From NCBI GenBank assembly GCA_022447825.1, contig JAKUTY010000009.1, forward strand, positions 1 to 59,274: a stretch of DNA of 59,274 bases, in the 5' to 3' direction. Position 1 is the first letter of the stretch; the number at the start of each line of letters is the position of its first letter. The position numbers were made by a program, and so were the translations under genes. Below, piece by piece: positions 46,299 to 54,613 of this stretch. The notes under the pieces are model-generated. The model was not told the DNA's origin. It did not search any database and saw only the letters and a list, made by a program, of their open reading frames with translations. This DNA comes from SAR202 cluster bacterium (GTDB lineage Bacteria > Chloroflexota > Dehalococcoidia > Lucifugimonadales > UBA826).

Positions 46299-46718
46299 AT
46301 GTACTATGTAATAATTGGTGCTACAACCATATCAGTAGAAATTATGGATTGGCTTATGAAATCTGGTGGTGAAGTTACTCTTATTGATCAAGACATGAAA
46401 AAAATACAATTGATTCAAAGTTCCCATGGAGATGTTTGTAGTTTAGGGGATCCGCTAGATATTGATGATTTGACAAATGCAGGTTTAGGACGTGCTGACA
46501 TGGTAATTTCTTCACTTGAACATGATTATGAAAATTTAATTTTGTCACAAGTTGCTAAGATACATTTTTCTGTTGATAAGGTAGTCAGTTTATTATATTC
46601 ATCAGAGAATAAAGATTTGTTTTCTATGTTAGGTGTTGATGTATTGATTGAAGTTCCGGATATTCTGATAAGTAATATTCAAGAGAAATTAGGACAATTT
46701 TTAATTGAAGAAATTTAA
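46299..46718 (+). CDS. Degenerate TrkA-N (RCK-N) protein, second
   Basis: 139 residues, again RCK-N only. Strand 1 reads YVIIGATTIS, so GxGxxG is reduced to GATTIS. The LIDQDMKKIQ and ADMVISSLEHDYENL segments keep the TrkA-N layout. It is more similar in plan to the previous gene than to trkA. Its stop overlaps the pheA start by one base. Confidence 0.78.
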   Translation: MYYVIIGATTISVEIMDWLMKSGGEVTLIDQDMKKIQLIQSSHGDVCSLGDPLDIDDLTNAGLGRADMVISSLEHDYENLILSQVAKIHFSVDKVVSLLYSSENKDLFSMLGVDVLIEVPDILISNIQEKLGQFLIEEI

Positions 46719-47545
46719 TGACAAATAAGAGAATTTCATTTTTAGGTCCTGCGGGTACTTACAGTGAACAAGCTGCACAGATTTGGTGTGGAGAATGTGA
46801 CCTGGTTTCTGTCGATTCTATTCCAGATGTTGCTCAAGCTGTTAATGATGGGAGAAGCGAAATTGGGATTGTACCAATTGAAAACAGTATAGAAGGAGGA
46901 GTGACTTTTACTCTTGATTTATTAATTCACGATTCTGATTTGAGCATTTGTGGAGAAATTGTTATTCCTATAAATCATAATTTGATGTCAAAAAATGAAA
47001 TAAATTATATTGATATTAAAACTGTTTACTCCCACCCTCAATCTTTGGGCCAATGCAGACAATTTTTAGCATCAAATTTACCAAATGCTAATTTGGTTGC
47101 ATCTTTAAGTAATTCTGCCGCAGTAGAAGAAATGATGAACTCCCCAATAAACTCTGCTGCTATTTCAAGTGATCAGGCAGCGAAAATATACGGTGCGAAA
47201 ATTTTACAGAAAAATGTTGAAGATCGATCTAATAATGAAACTAGGTTTATAGTTTTGGGTAAGAGTGATCATCCAAAAACTGGAAATGATAAAACTTCAC
47301 TATGTTTTGAGTTCCAAGGTGACCAGCCGGGCATTTTGAGTGAATCTCTTACAGAGTTTGCTTCAAGAGATATTAATCTAGTCAAAATAGAATCTAGACC
47401 TAATAAAAAGAGCTTAGGTAGATATGTTTTTCTAGTTGACATAGAAGGTCATAGAACTGATCAAAAAGTTACTCAATCCATCAATGCTTTATCTAGTAAA
47501 GTTGCAATGATTAAAATTTTAGGATCATACCCTAAATTTATTTAG
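46718..47545 (+). CDS. pheA: Prephenate dehydratase
   Basis: Converts prephenate to phenylpyruvate for phenylalanine. 275 residues without a chorismate mutase domain. FLGPAGTYSEQAA, the VPIENSIEGGVTFTLDLL block and NNETRFIVLGK form the catalytic part. A C-terminal ACT domain has GILSESLTEFASRDINLVKIESRP, the Phe feedback site. Its link to the K+ operon is probably positional only. It overlaps the convergent YtxH gene by eight bases. Confidence 0.96.
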   Translation: MTNKRISFLGPAGTYSEQAAQIWCGECDLVSVDSIPDVAQAVNDGRSEIGIVPIENSIEGGVTFTLDLLIHDSDLSICGEIVIPINHNLMSKNEINYIDIKTVYSHPQSLGQCRQFLASNLPNANLVASLSNSAAVEEMMNSPINSAAISSDQAAKIYGAKILQKNVEDRSNNETRFIVLGKSDHPKTGNDKTSLCFEFQGDQPGILSESLTEFASRDINLVKIESRPNKKSLGRYVFLVDIEGHRTDQKVTQSINALSSKVAMIKILGSYPKFI

Positions 47546-47879
47546 GATCTCCAGTTTCTGAATTGTTTTCGCTACTATCTTTAGAAAACTGTTTACTGAT
47601 TTCATCAATTAAAGGAGAAAATTTTTCCTTGGCAGTAGAAATGGTTGGAGCAATTCTATTAGAAATTTCAGTAACACCTGGTGAAATAGTTTCTCTTAAA
47701 GAACTTGTTAGATCTTCAGCTTTAACTTTGATGTCATCTGTTTTTTCAAGTAGTTCAGATCTCATTTGAGACCCAGGTTTCGGCGCAGACAATATACCTG
47801 CTACTGCTCCAATTAGGCCTCCGATTATAAGGCCAGTAGTGAAACCTGAATTGTGATTGTGGTCATGATGTTTTGACAT
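47538..47879 (-). CDS. YtxH domain-containing protein
   Basis: 113 residues. A glycine-rich hydrophobic segment GLIIGGLIGAVAGILSAPKPG followed by a long amphipathic helix is the YtxH layout of small envelope-associated proteins of unknown role. The N-terminus is His-rich (SKHHDHNHN) and could bind metal. Nine bases after the 84-residue membrane protein. Confidence 0.82.
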   Translation of the reverse strand: MSKHHDHNHNSGFTTGLIIGGLIGAVAGILSAPKPGSQMRSELLEKTDDIKVKAEDLTSSLRETISPGVTEISNRIAPTISTAKEKFSPLIDEISKQFSKDSSENNSETGDPK

Positions 47880-47888
47880 TTCAGCCTC

Positions 47889-48143
47889 CTACGACTTTTT
47901 AGGTTGATTTAGTTTACTTATAAATTTTATCCCTCTTGCTACTCTTTTAATAGTAGTTGAGCTGATTTGGGATGGATTAGAAAAAATGTTAATGAAATCC
48001 ACAACCTCATTTTTAGTTTTACTAAAAGAATCTAAAACCTTTGTGATCTTTCTGAATAAAACTACAACTAGAAAGCTTATCAATAAAAGGCTGACTATTA
48101 AAACTATGTCTGCAACCAGTGAAATTATTTCAACAATTTCCAT
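47889..48143 (-). CDS. Small single-pass membrane protein (DUF948-like)
   Basis: 84 residues. One long N-terminal membrane segment (about 5-30) is followed by a basic helical tail ending PKKS. DUF948-like proteins commonly sit next to YtxH proteins, as here. Function unknown. A start at 48143 follows AGGTAAG. Confidence 0.72.
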   Translation of the reverse strand: MEIVEIISLVADIVLIVSLLLISFLVVVLFRKITKVLDSFSKTKNEVVDFINIFSNPSQISSTTIKRVARGIKFISKLNQPKKS

Positions 48144-48166
48144 TTGCTTACCTTTTTGAAATTCAT

Positions 48167-49138
48167 TTATGGCTTGATAAGCATTCTCAAAGATCCTTCA
48201 GGGTCTTTTCTTTGAGTAATAATGTCATGCTTATTTTTTTCGGCCCAAACAACTAAGTCGTATGAGTTCAGAACATCTGGAATTATCACTTCTACAAATG
48301 ATTTAGAATCCTCGGTAATTTGTTGAGATAAAGCAGCAATTATTCCAGCACAAGTTTTTCCTGTTCCATCTATTACCCTCCAATTGTCTGCATTTATAGG
48401 ATTTTTCCCACTGTATACGTCCACCTCACCACTTTGCCTTAGATCTAACTGTGTTTTGAAGTCAAGTACAGATTCCCAGTAAACTCTCGAGTCTCTATCA
48501 CCTTTTTGGCATACAGCTCCTCTGACGCCAACAATGTCTGGATTCACTCGAGCCAATTCATCTAAGTCATCCATTTTTAAATGACCTGACAAGGCTGTAC
48601 TCATTCCTAACTCTTTTCCTTCTAAGACCATTTCTTTGAGACGTTCTTCAGGAATGAAATCAAATAGATTTCTCCCATCTTTTACCAATGTGTCAATTAA
48701 CCAGCCGTCACATTGTGATTCTTTTGCTAACTTCACCATGAGATTAGGGTCAATTCCACCTTTATATAGCAAATTGTCTGCAAATAAAGACCCGATTAAT
48801 TTGGTTTCAGTATTTGCTAGGGATTCTTTAGAAGCTTGTAGAATTTCTAATGCCTGTTCATATTCACTAACCATAAATCCTACTTTGACTGATGTAGCTT
48901 CCAAAAGTCCAGCAGCATACACAGCCATAGCAACAGTGCCAACCTGATTAGGCACCACTCCTAAAGTTAGGCTAGCGTGATGGTTTCCTGGGACCTCATC
49001 TCGAACTTGTTTGAATGTATTAGGATGTGCTGACCCTACCAAAGCTTCTTGTAGGTTTTTAACATCTACAATATCGGCACCACCCTTTAGGGCTTGTTTG
49101 GCTTCATAAAGATCTTGCACACTGACCATCAAAATCAT
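48167..49138 (-). CDS. MfnB-type furan-phosphate synthase fused to a TusA-like domain
   Basis: 323 residues. Residues 1-235 match the (5-formylfuran-3-yl)methyl phosphate synthase family (DUF556): GGADIVDVKNLQEA with Asp25 and Lys27, Lys85 (SVKVGF), Lys153 (LIDTLVKDG), and the GPDIVGVRGAVC-like block NPDIVGVRGAVC. Lys27 is the Schiff-base lysine in the methanogen enzyme. Residues about 252-323 look like a TusA sulfur-carrier domain: VIDGTGKTCAGIIAAL with Cys263, then VVWAEKNKHDIITQ and a closing LRMLIKP strand; the usual CPxP reads CAGI. Fusion and function are inference. It lies 23 bases after a DapA-like aldolase gene. Confidence 0.8.
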   Translation of the reverse strand: MILMVSVQDLYEAKQALKGGADIVDVKNLQEALVGSAHPNTFKQVRDEVPGNHHASLTLGVVPNQVGTVAMAVYAAGLLEATSVKVGFMVSEYEQALEILQASKESLANTETKLIGSLFADNLLYKGGIDPNLMVKLAKESQCDGWLIDTLVKDGRNLFDFIPEERLKEMVLEGKELGMSTALSGHLKMDDLDELARVNPDIVGVRGAVCQKGDRDSRVYWESVLDFKTQLDLRQSGEVDVYSGKNPINADNWRVIDGTGKTCAGIIAALSQQITEDSKSFVEVIIPDVLNSYDLVVWAEKNKHDIITQRKDPEGSLRMLIKP

Positions 49139-49161
49139 ACTTTTGTCTCCTGGTGTTTATA

Positions 49162-50145
49162 CTATAAGGATATCATTGATTTGTTACGTGCTTTTGCGAT
49201 GTCATTTTTTAAATCTGTTTTCTCAGAATCTGACAAGTCTACCAATGGAGCTCGTACAGAACCTCCGCTCATTCCCATTAATTCGCCCCAGAATTTACAT
49301 AGAGAGGCGGGTAGTGCTCCGTTCATTTTTTTGACAGTATACTGCCACCATTTGTCAGAAACAGATTTGATAGGAGCGAGATGTTCTTCATACATTTCAA
49401 TATCTATATTTCCGTTTATTGCTTTATTAATAAATTGCACGTAATAGTTGTGTTCTGGTGTATCAAATCTCCAGTCTGAAGTGTTTGCAAACATTACCTT
49501 TTGTTGGAATCCCAATTCTTTTCCTTTATGGAAAATCCATTCGTCAGGAGTACTGATGAGCTTAGTCTCACCTAAAGATAAGTGAGTTTCTACGGATATC
49601 TCTGGGTTAAAGCTAGCTTCTTTTACCCCTACAACATTTTGTATTTTACAGATTTCTTGGAGTCCATTAGCACTCATTGTGATTCCAAATTGAGGAGAGT
49701 TATAAAACATAATTCCTAAGTTTGTGTTTTGTGATAACAGGTTTACCCATTCAATTACCTGTTCTTCTTTATTCGTAACAAAGTAAGGTGCGGCTAATAC
49801 TAGTAAGTCGAAGTTTTGGTTTTCTGCGTGGTTTGATAGGTCAATTACACTTTTTATTGAAGAATGAGAGACATGAGCTGCAGTTAATAGTTTGTCTTGA
49901 GATTCATCAGCTACAATATTGTAGATTTGTTTTCTCTCTTCAATAGTTAGGCTCCAAAATTCTCCCATACCCCATGTGCATCCTGCTCCCTTTGTGCCTA
50001 AATTGATGAGTCTTCGAACATCATTTCTAATACCTTTTTCATCAATTTCATCATCTGATGTGAAAGGTGTCATCAATGTAGACCATTGACCAGTTACATT
50101 GATATTGGCCCATTCTTGAGCTTCATTTTTAGAATAATTTGACAT
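49162..50145 (-). CDS. DapA-like (dihydrodipicolinate synthase superfamily) aldolase or lyase
   Basis: 327 residues, class I aldolase barrel. The Schiff-base Lys is in VVGVKEASF and the Tyr in MFYNSPQFGI. The substrate loop reads GCTWGMGE where true DapA has GTTGE, and lysine synthesis is already served by dapA at 25068. It is therefore a different member (sugar-acid, hydratase-aldolase or similar). GAGGG precedes the ATG. Encoded directly upstream of the MfnB-TusA fusion, so the two probably belong to one pathway. Confidence 0.88.
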   Translation of the reverse strand: MSNYSKNEAQEWANINVTGQWSTLMTPFTSDDEIDEKGIRNDVRRLINLGTKGAGCTWGMGEFWSLTIEERKQIYNIVADESQDKLLTAAHVSHSSIKSVIDLSNHAENQNFDLLVLAAPYFVTNKEEQVIEWVNLLSQNTNLGIMFYNSPQFGITMSANGLQEICKIQNVVGVKEASFNPEISVETHLSLGETKLISTPDEWIFHKGKELGFQQKVMFANTSDWRFDTPEHNYYVQFINKAINGNIDIEMYEEHLAPIKSVSDKWWQYTVKKMNGALPASLCKFWGELMGMSGGSVRAPLVDLSDSEKTDLKNDIAKARNKSMISL

Positions 50146-50235
50146 AAATCCCTCAATTGAATTGCATGTTTATAATGTAATTATCAAACTAAAAACACTT
50201 CAATGTAAAGTGCTATGTAAAATGATTAGTTAAGG

Positions 50236-50433
50236 TTAGTCTTTGAGTACAGTTTTGTAATGAGTTCTAATGCACCTTGCGCATGCATAAACTTGCTTTA
50301 AAACCCCGTTGATTTCTAACGTAGCCCTTTGCATATTGGGCTTCCAAGTCCTTTTAGTCCTTCTTTTTGAGTGACTTACATTGTTTCCTGTAGTTACTCT
50401 TTTATTACAATTTGGTAGTTCACATGTAGCCAT
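50236..50433 (-). CDS. rpmB: Ribosomal protein L28
   Basis: 65-residue large-subunit protein. The N-terminal NKRVTTGNNVSHSKRRTKRTWKPN region is diagnostic when read across its parts. Cys4, Cys9, Cys51 and Cys54 form a zinc-binding (C+) type. AAAGG lies six bases before the ATG. Divergent from the DAK2 gene. Confidence 0.96.
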   Translation of the reverse strand: MATCELPNCNKRVTTGNNVSHSKRRTKRTWKPNMQRATLEINGVLKQVYACARCIRTHYKTVLKD

Positions 50434-50546
50434 ATTATGCCTTTGACGAAGTTACTATCGAAGAATACAATAGCGAACTTAGTGCTCCTTTATTTACATA
50501 GAGGAAAATTCTACCATGATTAAGAACGTATCTCAATTTGGGTGAA

Positions 50547-52217
50547 ATGAACTCAAGCATAGAAAACGAAAAACATATTATAGATTCTGTCATAAATTTA
50601 ATTGATGACATTGTTTCGTATTTTGATAAACATGTAGGTTATGTGAATGATTTAAATGTTTTTCCGGTTCCCGACGGTGATACCGGAACTAATATGTATA
50701 GAACATTGAAAGGGGTTCAATCTAGAATCAAAGAACAAGAGATTTTTTCCATCAGTGACTTGAGTAAATATATTTCTCAGGCCGCTTTGTATGAAGGAAG
50801 AGGGAATAGTGGAGTAATCTTAGCCCAAATTATTAGAGGTTTGTTCGATTGTCTAAAAGATAACTTAGATTGGAAAATGTCTACCATACCTATAGCTTTA
50901 GCTACCGCAAAAAATAAAGCATATTCATCTGTTAGTGATCCTGTTGAAGGAACAATGTTAACTGTGATCGGTGAAATGTCTGATCAATTAAACAAAATCT
51001 TTTCTGAAACTGAAACTGAAACTGAAAATGATTTAGAAGCTTTGCTTCAGATTCTTTCTGAATTTGCAAAACAATCTGTAACCAATACCCCTAATCACAT
51101 GAAATTATTGGAGGACAGTGGTGTTGTTGATTCAGGTGGATATGGAATAGAAATTATCGTTAAAGCTATTGAGTTAAGTTGTTTACAACCTATGTCTTTA
51201 GATCTATTAACAACTGTACGTACTCCTGAAGATTCTGGACAAAAAATTAAGCAATCTTTAGGTCAACATTTTGATCATGAGGAATCGTATGGTTTTTGTA
51301 CTCAATTTGTTTTAATTTCAGAATGTGAAGAGGATGTTTTAAGGAGTAACTTGGAAGCACTTTGTACTTCTCTTGTTCTTCTATCGGATACTCCGGTTAA
51401 TAGAATTCATCTTCATACTGATGATGTAGAAAATGTTTTATCGGTTACTAAAAGTATGGGAGAAATTCAAGACTTAAGTGTTGAAGATATGGAAAATCAA
51501 GCATTTGGTTCTTATGTGAATAATCTTAATGAAAATTATTTAGATGAAGACTTATTCAAGATGGTTATATTATCTAGTGGAGAAGGGAATACTGAAATGT
51601 TCTTAGAGTTAGGAGCTTCTTCAGTTTTATCAGTAAACCCTGAAGCTAATCCAAGCGTTTCTGAATTACTTGATTGTTTTAGTCAATTTGAAAATAATGA
51701 CGTTGATTTAATTTTACTTCCAAATGATAAAAATGTTTTTTCAGCAGCATCTGAAGCTGCAAAAATTACTGAATTGAATGTCACTATCATTCCTACTGAG
51801 AATTTAGGGCAAGGCTTAGAATGTGCGGCAGAATTTGACCCTCAAATGAGAGTTGATGTTAATGAGAAGCTAATGCTGGAAATATTACCTAATATTCAAA
51901 ATGTTTTTATATTTCCATCTGCTAGAAACGTTTCAATTAAAAATGAAGAGACTATTTTGTTAGGTGAACCTATAGCAATGAAAGATGGCTCTATAATCGG
52001 TTCTTCAAAAACTTTAGATAGTTTGTTAATTGAAATATTAAAAAATGAAATTAACTTCGACTATGAAAGAATTCTCATTCTATTAGGGAAAGATAAAATC
52101 AAAGCTCAGGTCGATGATTTTTTAGATAACCATATGGAATCTGTTGTTAAAAGCAATATAGAAACTTATTATGGTGGTCAAGACCATTATGATTATTTGG
52201 TTTCCATAATTAAATAA
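50547..52217 (+). CDS. DAK2/DegV-domain protein, FakA-like fatty-acid kinase
   Basis: 556 residues. The N-terminal DhaL-type domain has FPVPDGDTGTNMYRT and GRGNSGVILAQI, the ATP/Mg-binding motifs. A middle domain and a C-terminal DegV-like domain follow. FakA phosphorylates fatty acids held by FakB. No FakB is in this window. Start ATG at 50547; a TTG at 50538 lacks a ribosome site. A nine-codon reading frame (50516-50545) ends two bases upstream. Twenty-three bases before recG, the usual neighbour. Confidence 0.92.
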   Translation: MNSSIENEKHIIDSVINLIDDIVSYFDKHVGYVNDLNVFPVPDGDTGTNMYRTLKGVQSRIKEQEIFSISDLSKYISQAALYEGRGNSGVILAQIIRGLFDCLKDNLDWKMSTIPIALATAKNKAYSSVSDPVEGTMLTVIGEMSDQLNKIFSETETETENDLEALLQILSEFAKQSVTNTPNHMKLLEDSGVVDSGGYGIEIIVKAIELSCLQPMSLDLLTTVRTPEDSGQKIKQSLGQHFDHEESYGFCTQFVLISECEEDVLRSNLEALCTSLVLLSDTPVNRIHLHTDDVENVLSVTKSMGEIQDLSVEDMENQAFGSYVNNLNENYLDEDLFKMVILSSGEGNTEMFLELGASSVLSVNPEANPSVSELLDCFSQFENNDVDLILLPNDKNVFSAASEAAKITELNVTIIPTENLGQGLECAAEFDPQMRVDVNEKLMLEILPNIQNVFIFPSARNVSIKNEETILLGEPIAMKDGSIIGSSKTLDSLLIEILKNEINFDYERILILLGKDKIKAQVDDFLDNHMESVVKSNIETYYGGQDHYDYLVSIIK

Positions 52218-52240
52218 ATTGTCAGAGGTTGATAGATCTC

Positions 52241-54613
52241 ATGGCGAATCCTTCAGATAAGTCACAAATTATAATCAATATTCTCAAGCAGGAGAAAAAA
52301 AACGGATGTAATAATTCGGTGGTTATAGGTGGAATTGATGAATTCATTACTGAGCAGATTGAATTGATTCCTCCAAAATTTCATTTAAAAACCCCGTACA
52401 GTTTGCTTGATGTTCAAGAGCGATTGAATTGGATTTCAAGTTTGATCATGTTTTATGAAACCCCTAAAGAAAAAAGATCAAAACCAATTAAATCCTCACA
52501 AATAGTTTTGACTGATTCAATACAAAAAATAGGACCTCCTGTTTCGCAAAGGAACTCTAAAATTTTGCTGGAAAAATTTTCTGTTCAATCTGTTCAAGCC
52601 CTGTTAATGCACTTCCCTGACAGACACGATGATTTTAGTGAAGTTGTAAAAATAGATAGTTTAATTGTAGGTAAATCTCAATCTGTTTTGTTGACAGTAT
52701 CTGATGCTAGATTGATAAAAAGCAGAAGAGGAAGGACGGATGTTTTTGTAAGAGGTAATGATTCCACAGGATCTATTTTAGTTACGTTTTATAATCAACA
52801 ATGGATTTTAAAGGATCTCAAAAAAGGTTCCAAAATTATGATGAGTGGGAAAGTTGTATCCTTGAATGGCAAAATTTCTTTACAAAATCCATCTTTTGAG
52901 CCTATAGATAAAAATTCTCCCAATTTACATACAGGCCGCTTAGTTCCAGTTTATCCTTTAAGTTTGGGCTTGAGACAAAAAACTGTTAGAACAATGGTTT
53001 TTCGTGGTTTAGTTTTGGCATCGGAACAGATCAAAGATTTTTTGCCAGACGATTTTTTATCTAGATTAGGTTTGATGGATTTGAAAACAAGTGTAAGGAA
53101 ATTTCATTATCCCGATTCAGTTAAATCATTTACTAGTGCCAGACGTAGATTAGTATTTAATGAATTATTTTTTCTCCAACTTTCTGTTCAGAAACGTAAA
53201 ATAGAGTGGTTGAAATCTGTAAAGTCTTTTCTGATTTCACCCGATACTCACATGCCGAAAATGTTTATTGAATTACTTCCATTCAATCCAACCGATGATC
53301 AGATTAATGCTATCAATGAAATTACTAGTGATATGGCTAGTGGGCAACCAATGCGCAGATTGTTGCAAGGAGATGTAGGTAGCGGAAAAACATTGGTAGC
53401 CATTAATAGTATTTTGTCAGTGATTGATCAAGGATTACAAGGAGCTCTTATGGCTCCTACAGAAGTTTTGGCAGAACAGCACTTTATTAGTATAAAAAAA
53501 ATGTTCTCTGGAGCAGAAGAAATTTACAGAGAAGATTATGTAAGTGTTTTTAAAATTGACCAGCACAATAAATCTATTTCTGTAGCTCTAATTACTGGCA
53601 GTATGAAAGATTCTGAAAAACAAAGAATGCGAGCCATGTTGAAAAATCTTGAAATAGATTTGATTATAGGTACCCACACCTTAATTCAGGAATCAACTGT
53701 AATTCCTAATTTAGCTATAGTAGTAATCGACGAACAGCATAGATTTGGATTGGAACAACGAGAAGTTTTAAATAGAGTTAATCCTCGCCCACATTTATTA
53801 GCAATGTCAGCTACACCAATCCCGAGATCTTTGTTTTTAGCTATGAATGGTGATTTTGACCTGTCAATCATCAAACAACTGCCATCGGGTAGAAAACCGA
53901 TAGAAACTTCAAAAGAATCTTCTAGAGAAAGAGTCTATAGGTTTATTTACGATCAAGTTCTTCAAGGTCGTCAGGCGTTTATTGTTTGTCCTTTAGTTGA
54001 AGAATCTGAGGTTTTGCAATCTCGGTCGGCTGTGGAAGAGTATTTGCGTTTATCTAAAGATGTATTTCCTCAATTCAATGTAGGGTTACTTCATGGAAGA
54101 ATGAAGGTTTTTGAAAAAGACCAAGTTATGGAAAAATTTAGAAATGGAGAACTCAATATTTTAGTGTGTACTTCAGTAATAGAGGTTGGTGTGGATATTC
54201 CCAATGCTTCAGTTATGTTTATTGATGGAGCAGACAGGTTCGGTTTGTCACAACTTCATCAATTCCGAGGTAGGGTTGGTAGAGGGTCACATCAAAGTTA
54301 TTGTATTTTGATGGCTGACGATCCTTCAGATGATGCAAAAAAACGAATAGATTTATTGCGCCGTATTTCTGATGGATTTGTTTTGTCAGAAGAGGATTTG
54401 AAGCTTAGAGGTTTTGGAGAATACTTAGGTACAAGACAAAGTGGAAGGCCTCTTTTTAAAATAGCTTCTATAGTAGATGATCAGGACATTTTATCTGTAG
54501 CTATTAATGAGGCTAAATTGATATTAGAGTCTGATCCAGAATTTAATCTACCGGAACATCAAGAAATAAAATCTTTTTTTAATGTTTTGATAGAAGAATT
54601 TATGGTAAGTTGA
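52241..54613 (+). CDS. recG: ATP-dependent DNA helicase RecG
   Basis: Remodels stalled forks and Holliday junctions. About 790 residues. An N-terminal extension of roughly 85 residues precedes the wedge/OB domain. Walker A GDVGSGKT is near 377 and the DEQH box (VVIDEQHRFG) near 497. SATPIPRSL and the C-terminal TSVIEVGVDIPNA, QFRGRVGRG and EEDLKLRGFGE helicase motifs are complete. Start ATG at 52241 is preferred over TTG at 52229 but is uncertain. Its TGA directly abuts the stop codon of the opposing SDR. Confidence 0.96.
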   Translation: MANPSDKSQIIINILKQEKKNGCNNSVVIGGIDEFITEQIELIPPKFHLKTPYSLLDVQERLNWISSLIMFYETPKEKRSKPIKSSQIVLTDSIQKIGPPVSQRNSKILLEKFSVQSVQALLMHFPDRHDDFSEVVKIDSLIVGKSQSVLLTVSDARLIKSRRGRTDVFVRGNDSTGSILVTFYNQQWILKDLKKGSKIMMSGKVVSLNGKISLQNPSFEPIDKNSPNLHTGRLVPVYPLSLGLRQKTVRTMVFRGLVLASEQIKDFLPDDFLSRLGLMDLKTSVRKFHYPDSVKSFTSARRRLVFNELFFLQLSVQKRKIEWLKSVKSFLISPDTHMPKMFIELLPFNPTDDQINAINEITSDMASGQPMRRLLQGDVGSGKTLVAINSILSVIDQGLQGALMAPTEVLAEQHFISIKKMFSGAEEIYREDYVSVFKIDQHNKSISVALITGSMKDSEKQRMRAMLKNLEIDLIIGTHTLIQESTVIPNLAIVVIDEQHRFGLEQREVLNRVNPRPHLLAMSATPIPRSLFLAMNGDFDLSIIKQLPSGRKPIETSKESSRERVYRFIYDQVLQGRQAFIVCPLVEESEVLQSRSAVEEYLRLSKDVFPQFNVGLLHGRMKVFEKDQVMEKFRNGELNILVCTSVIEVGVDIPNASVMFIDGADRFGLSQLHQFRGRVGRGSHQSYCILMADDPSDDAKKRIDLLRRISDGFVLSEEDLKLRGFGEYLGTRQSGRPLFKIASIVDDQDILSVAINEAKLILESDPEFNLPEHQEIKSFFNVLIEEFMVS

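Noticed and set aside
49162-50145. Second dapA (lysine pathway)
   Set aside because: Active-site loop differs (GCTWGMGE) and the gene is outside the complete dap operon.
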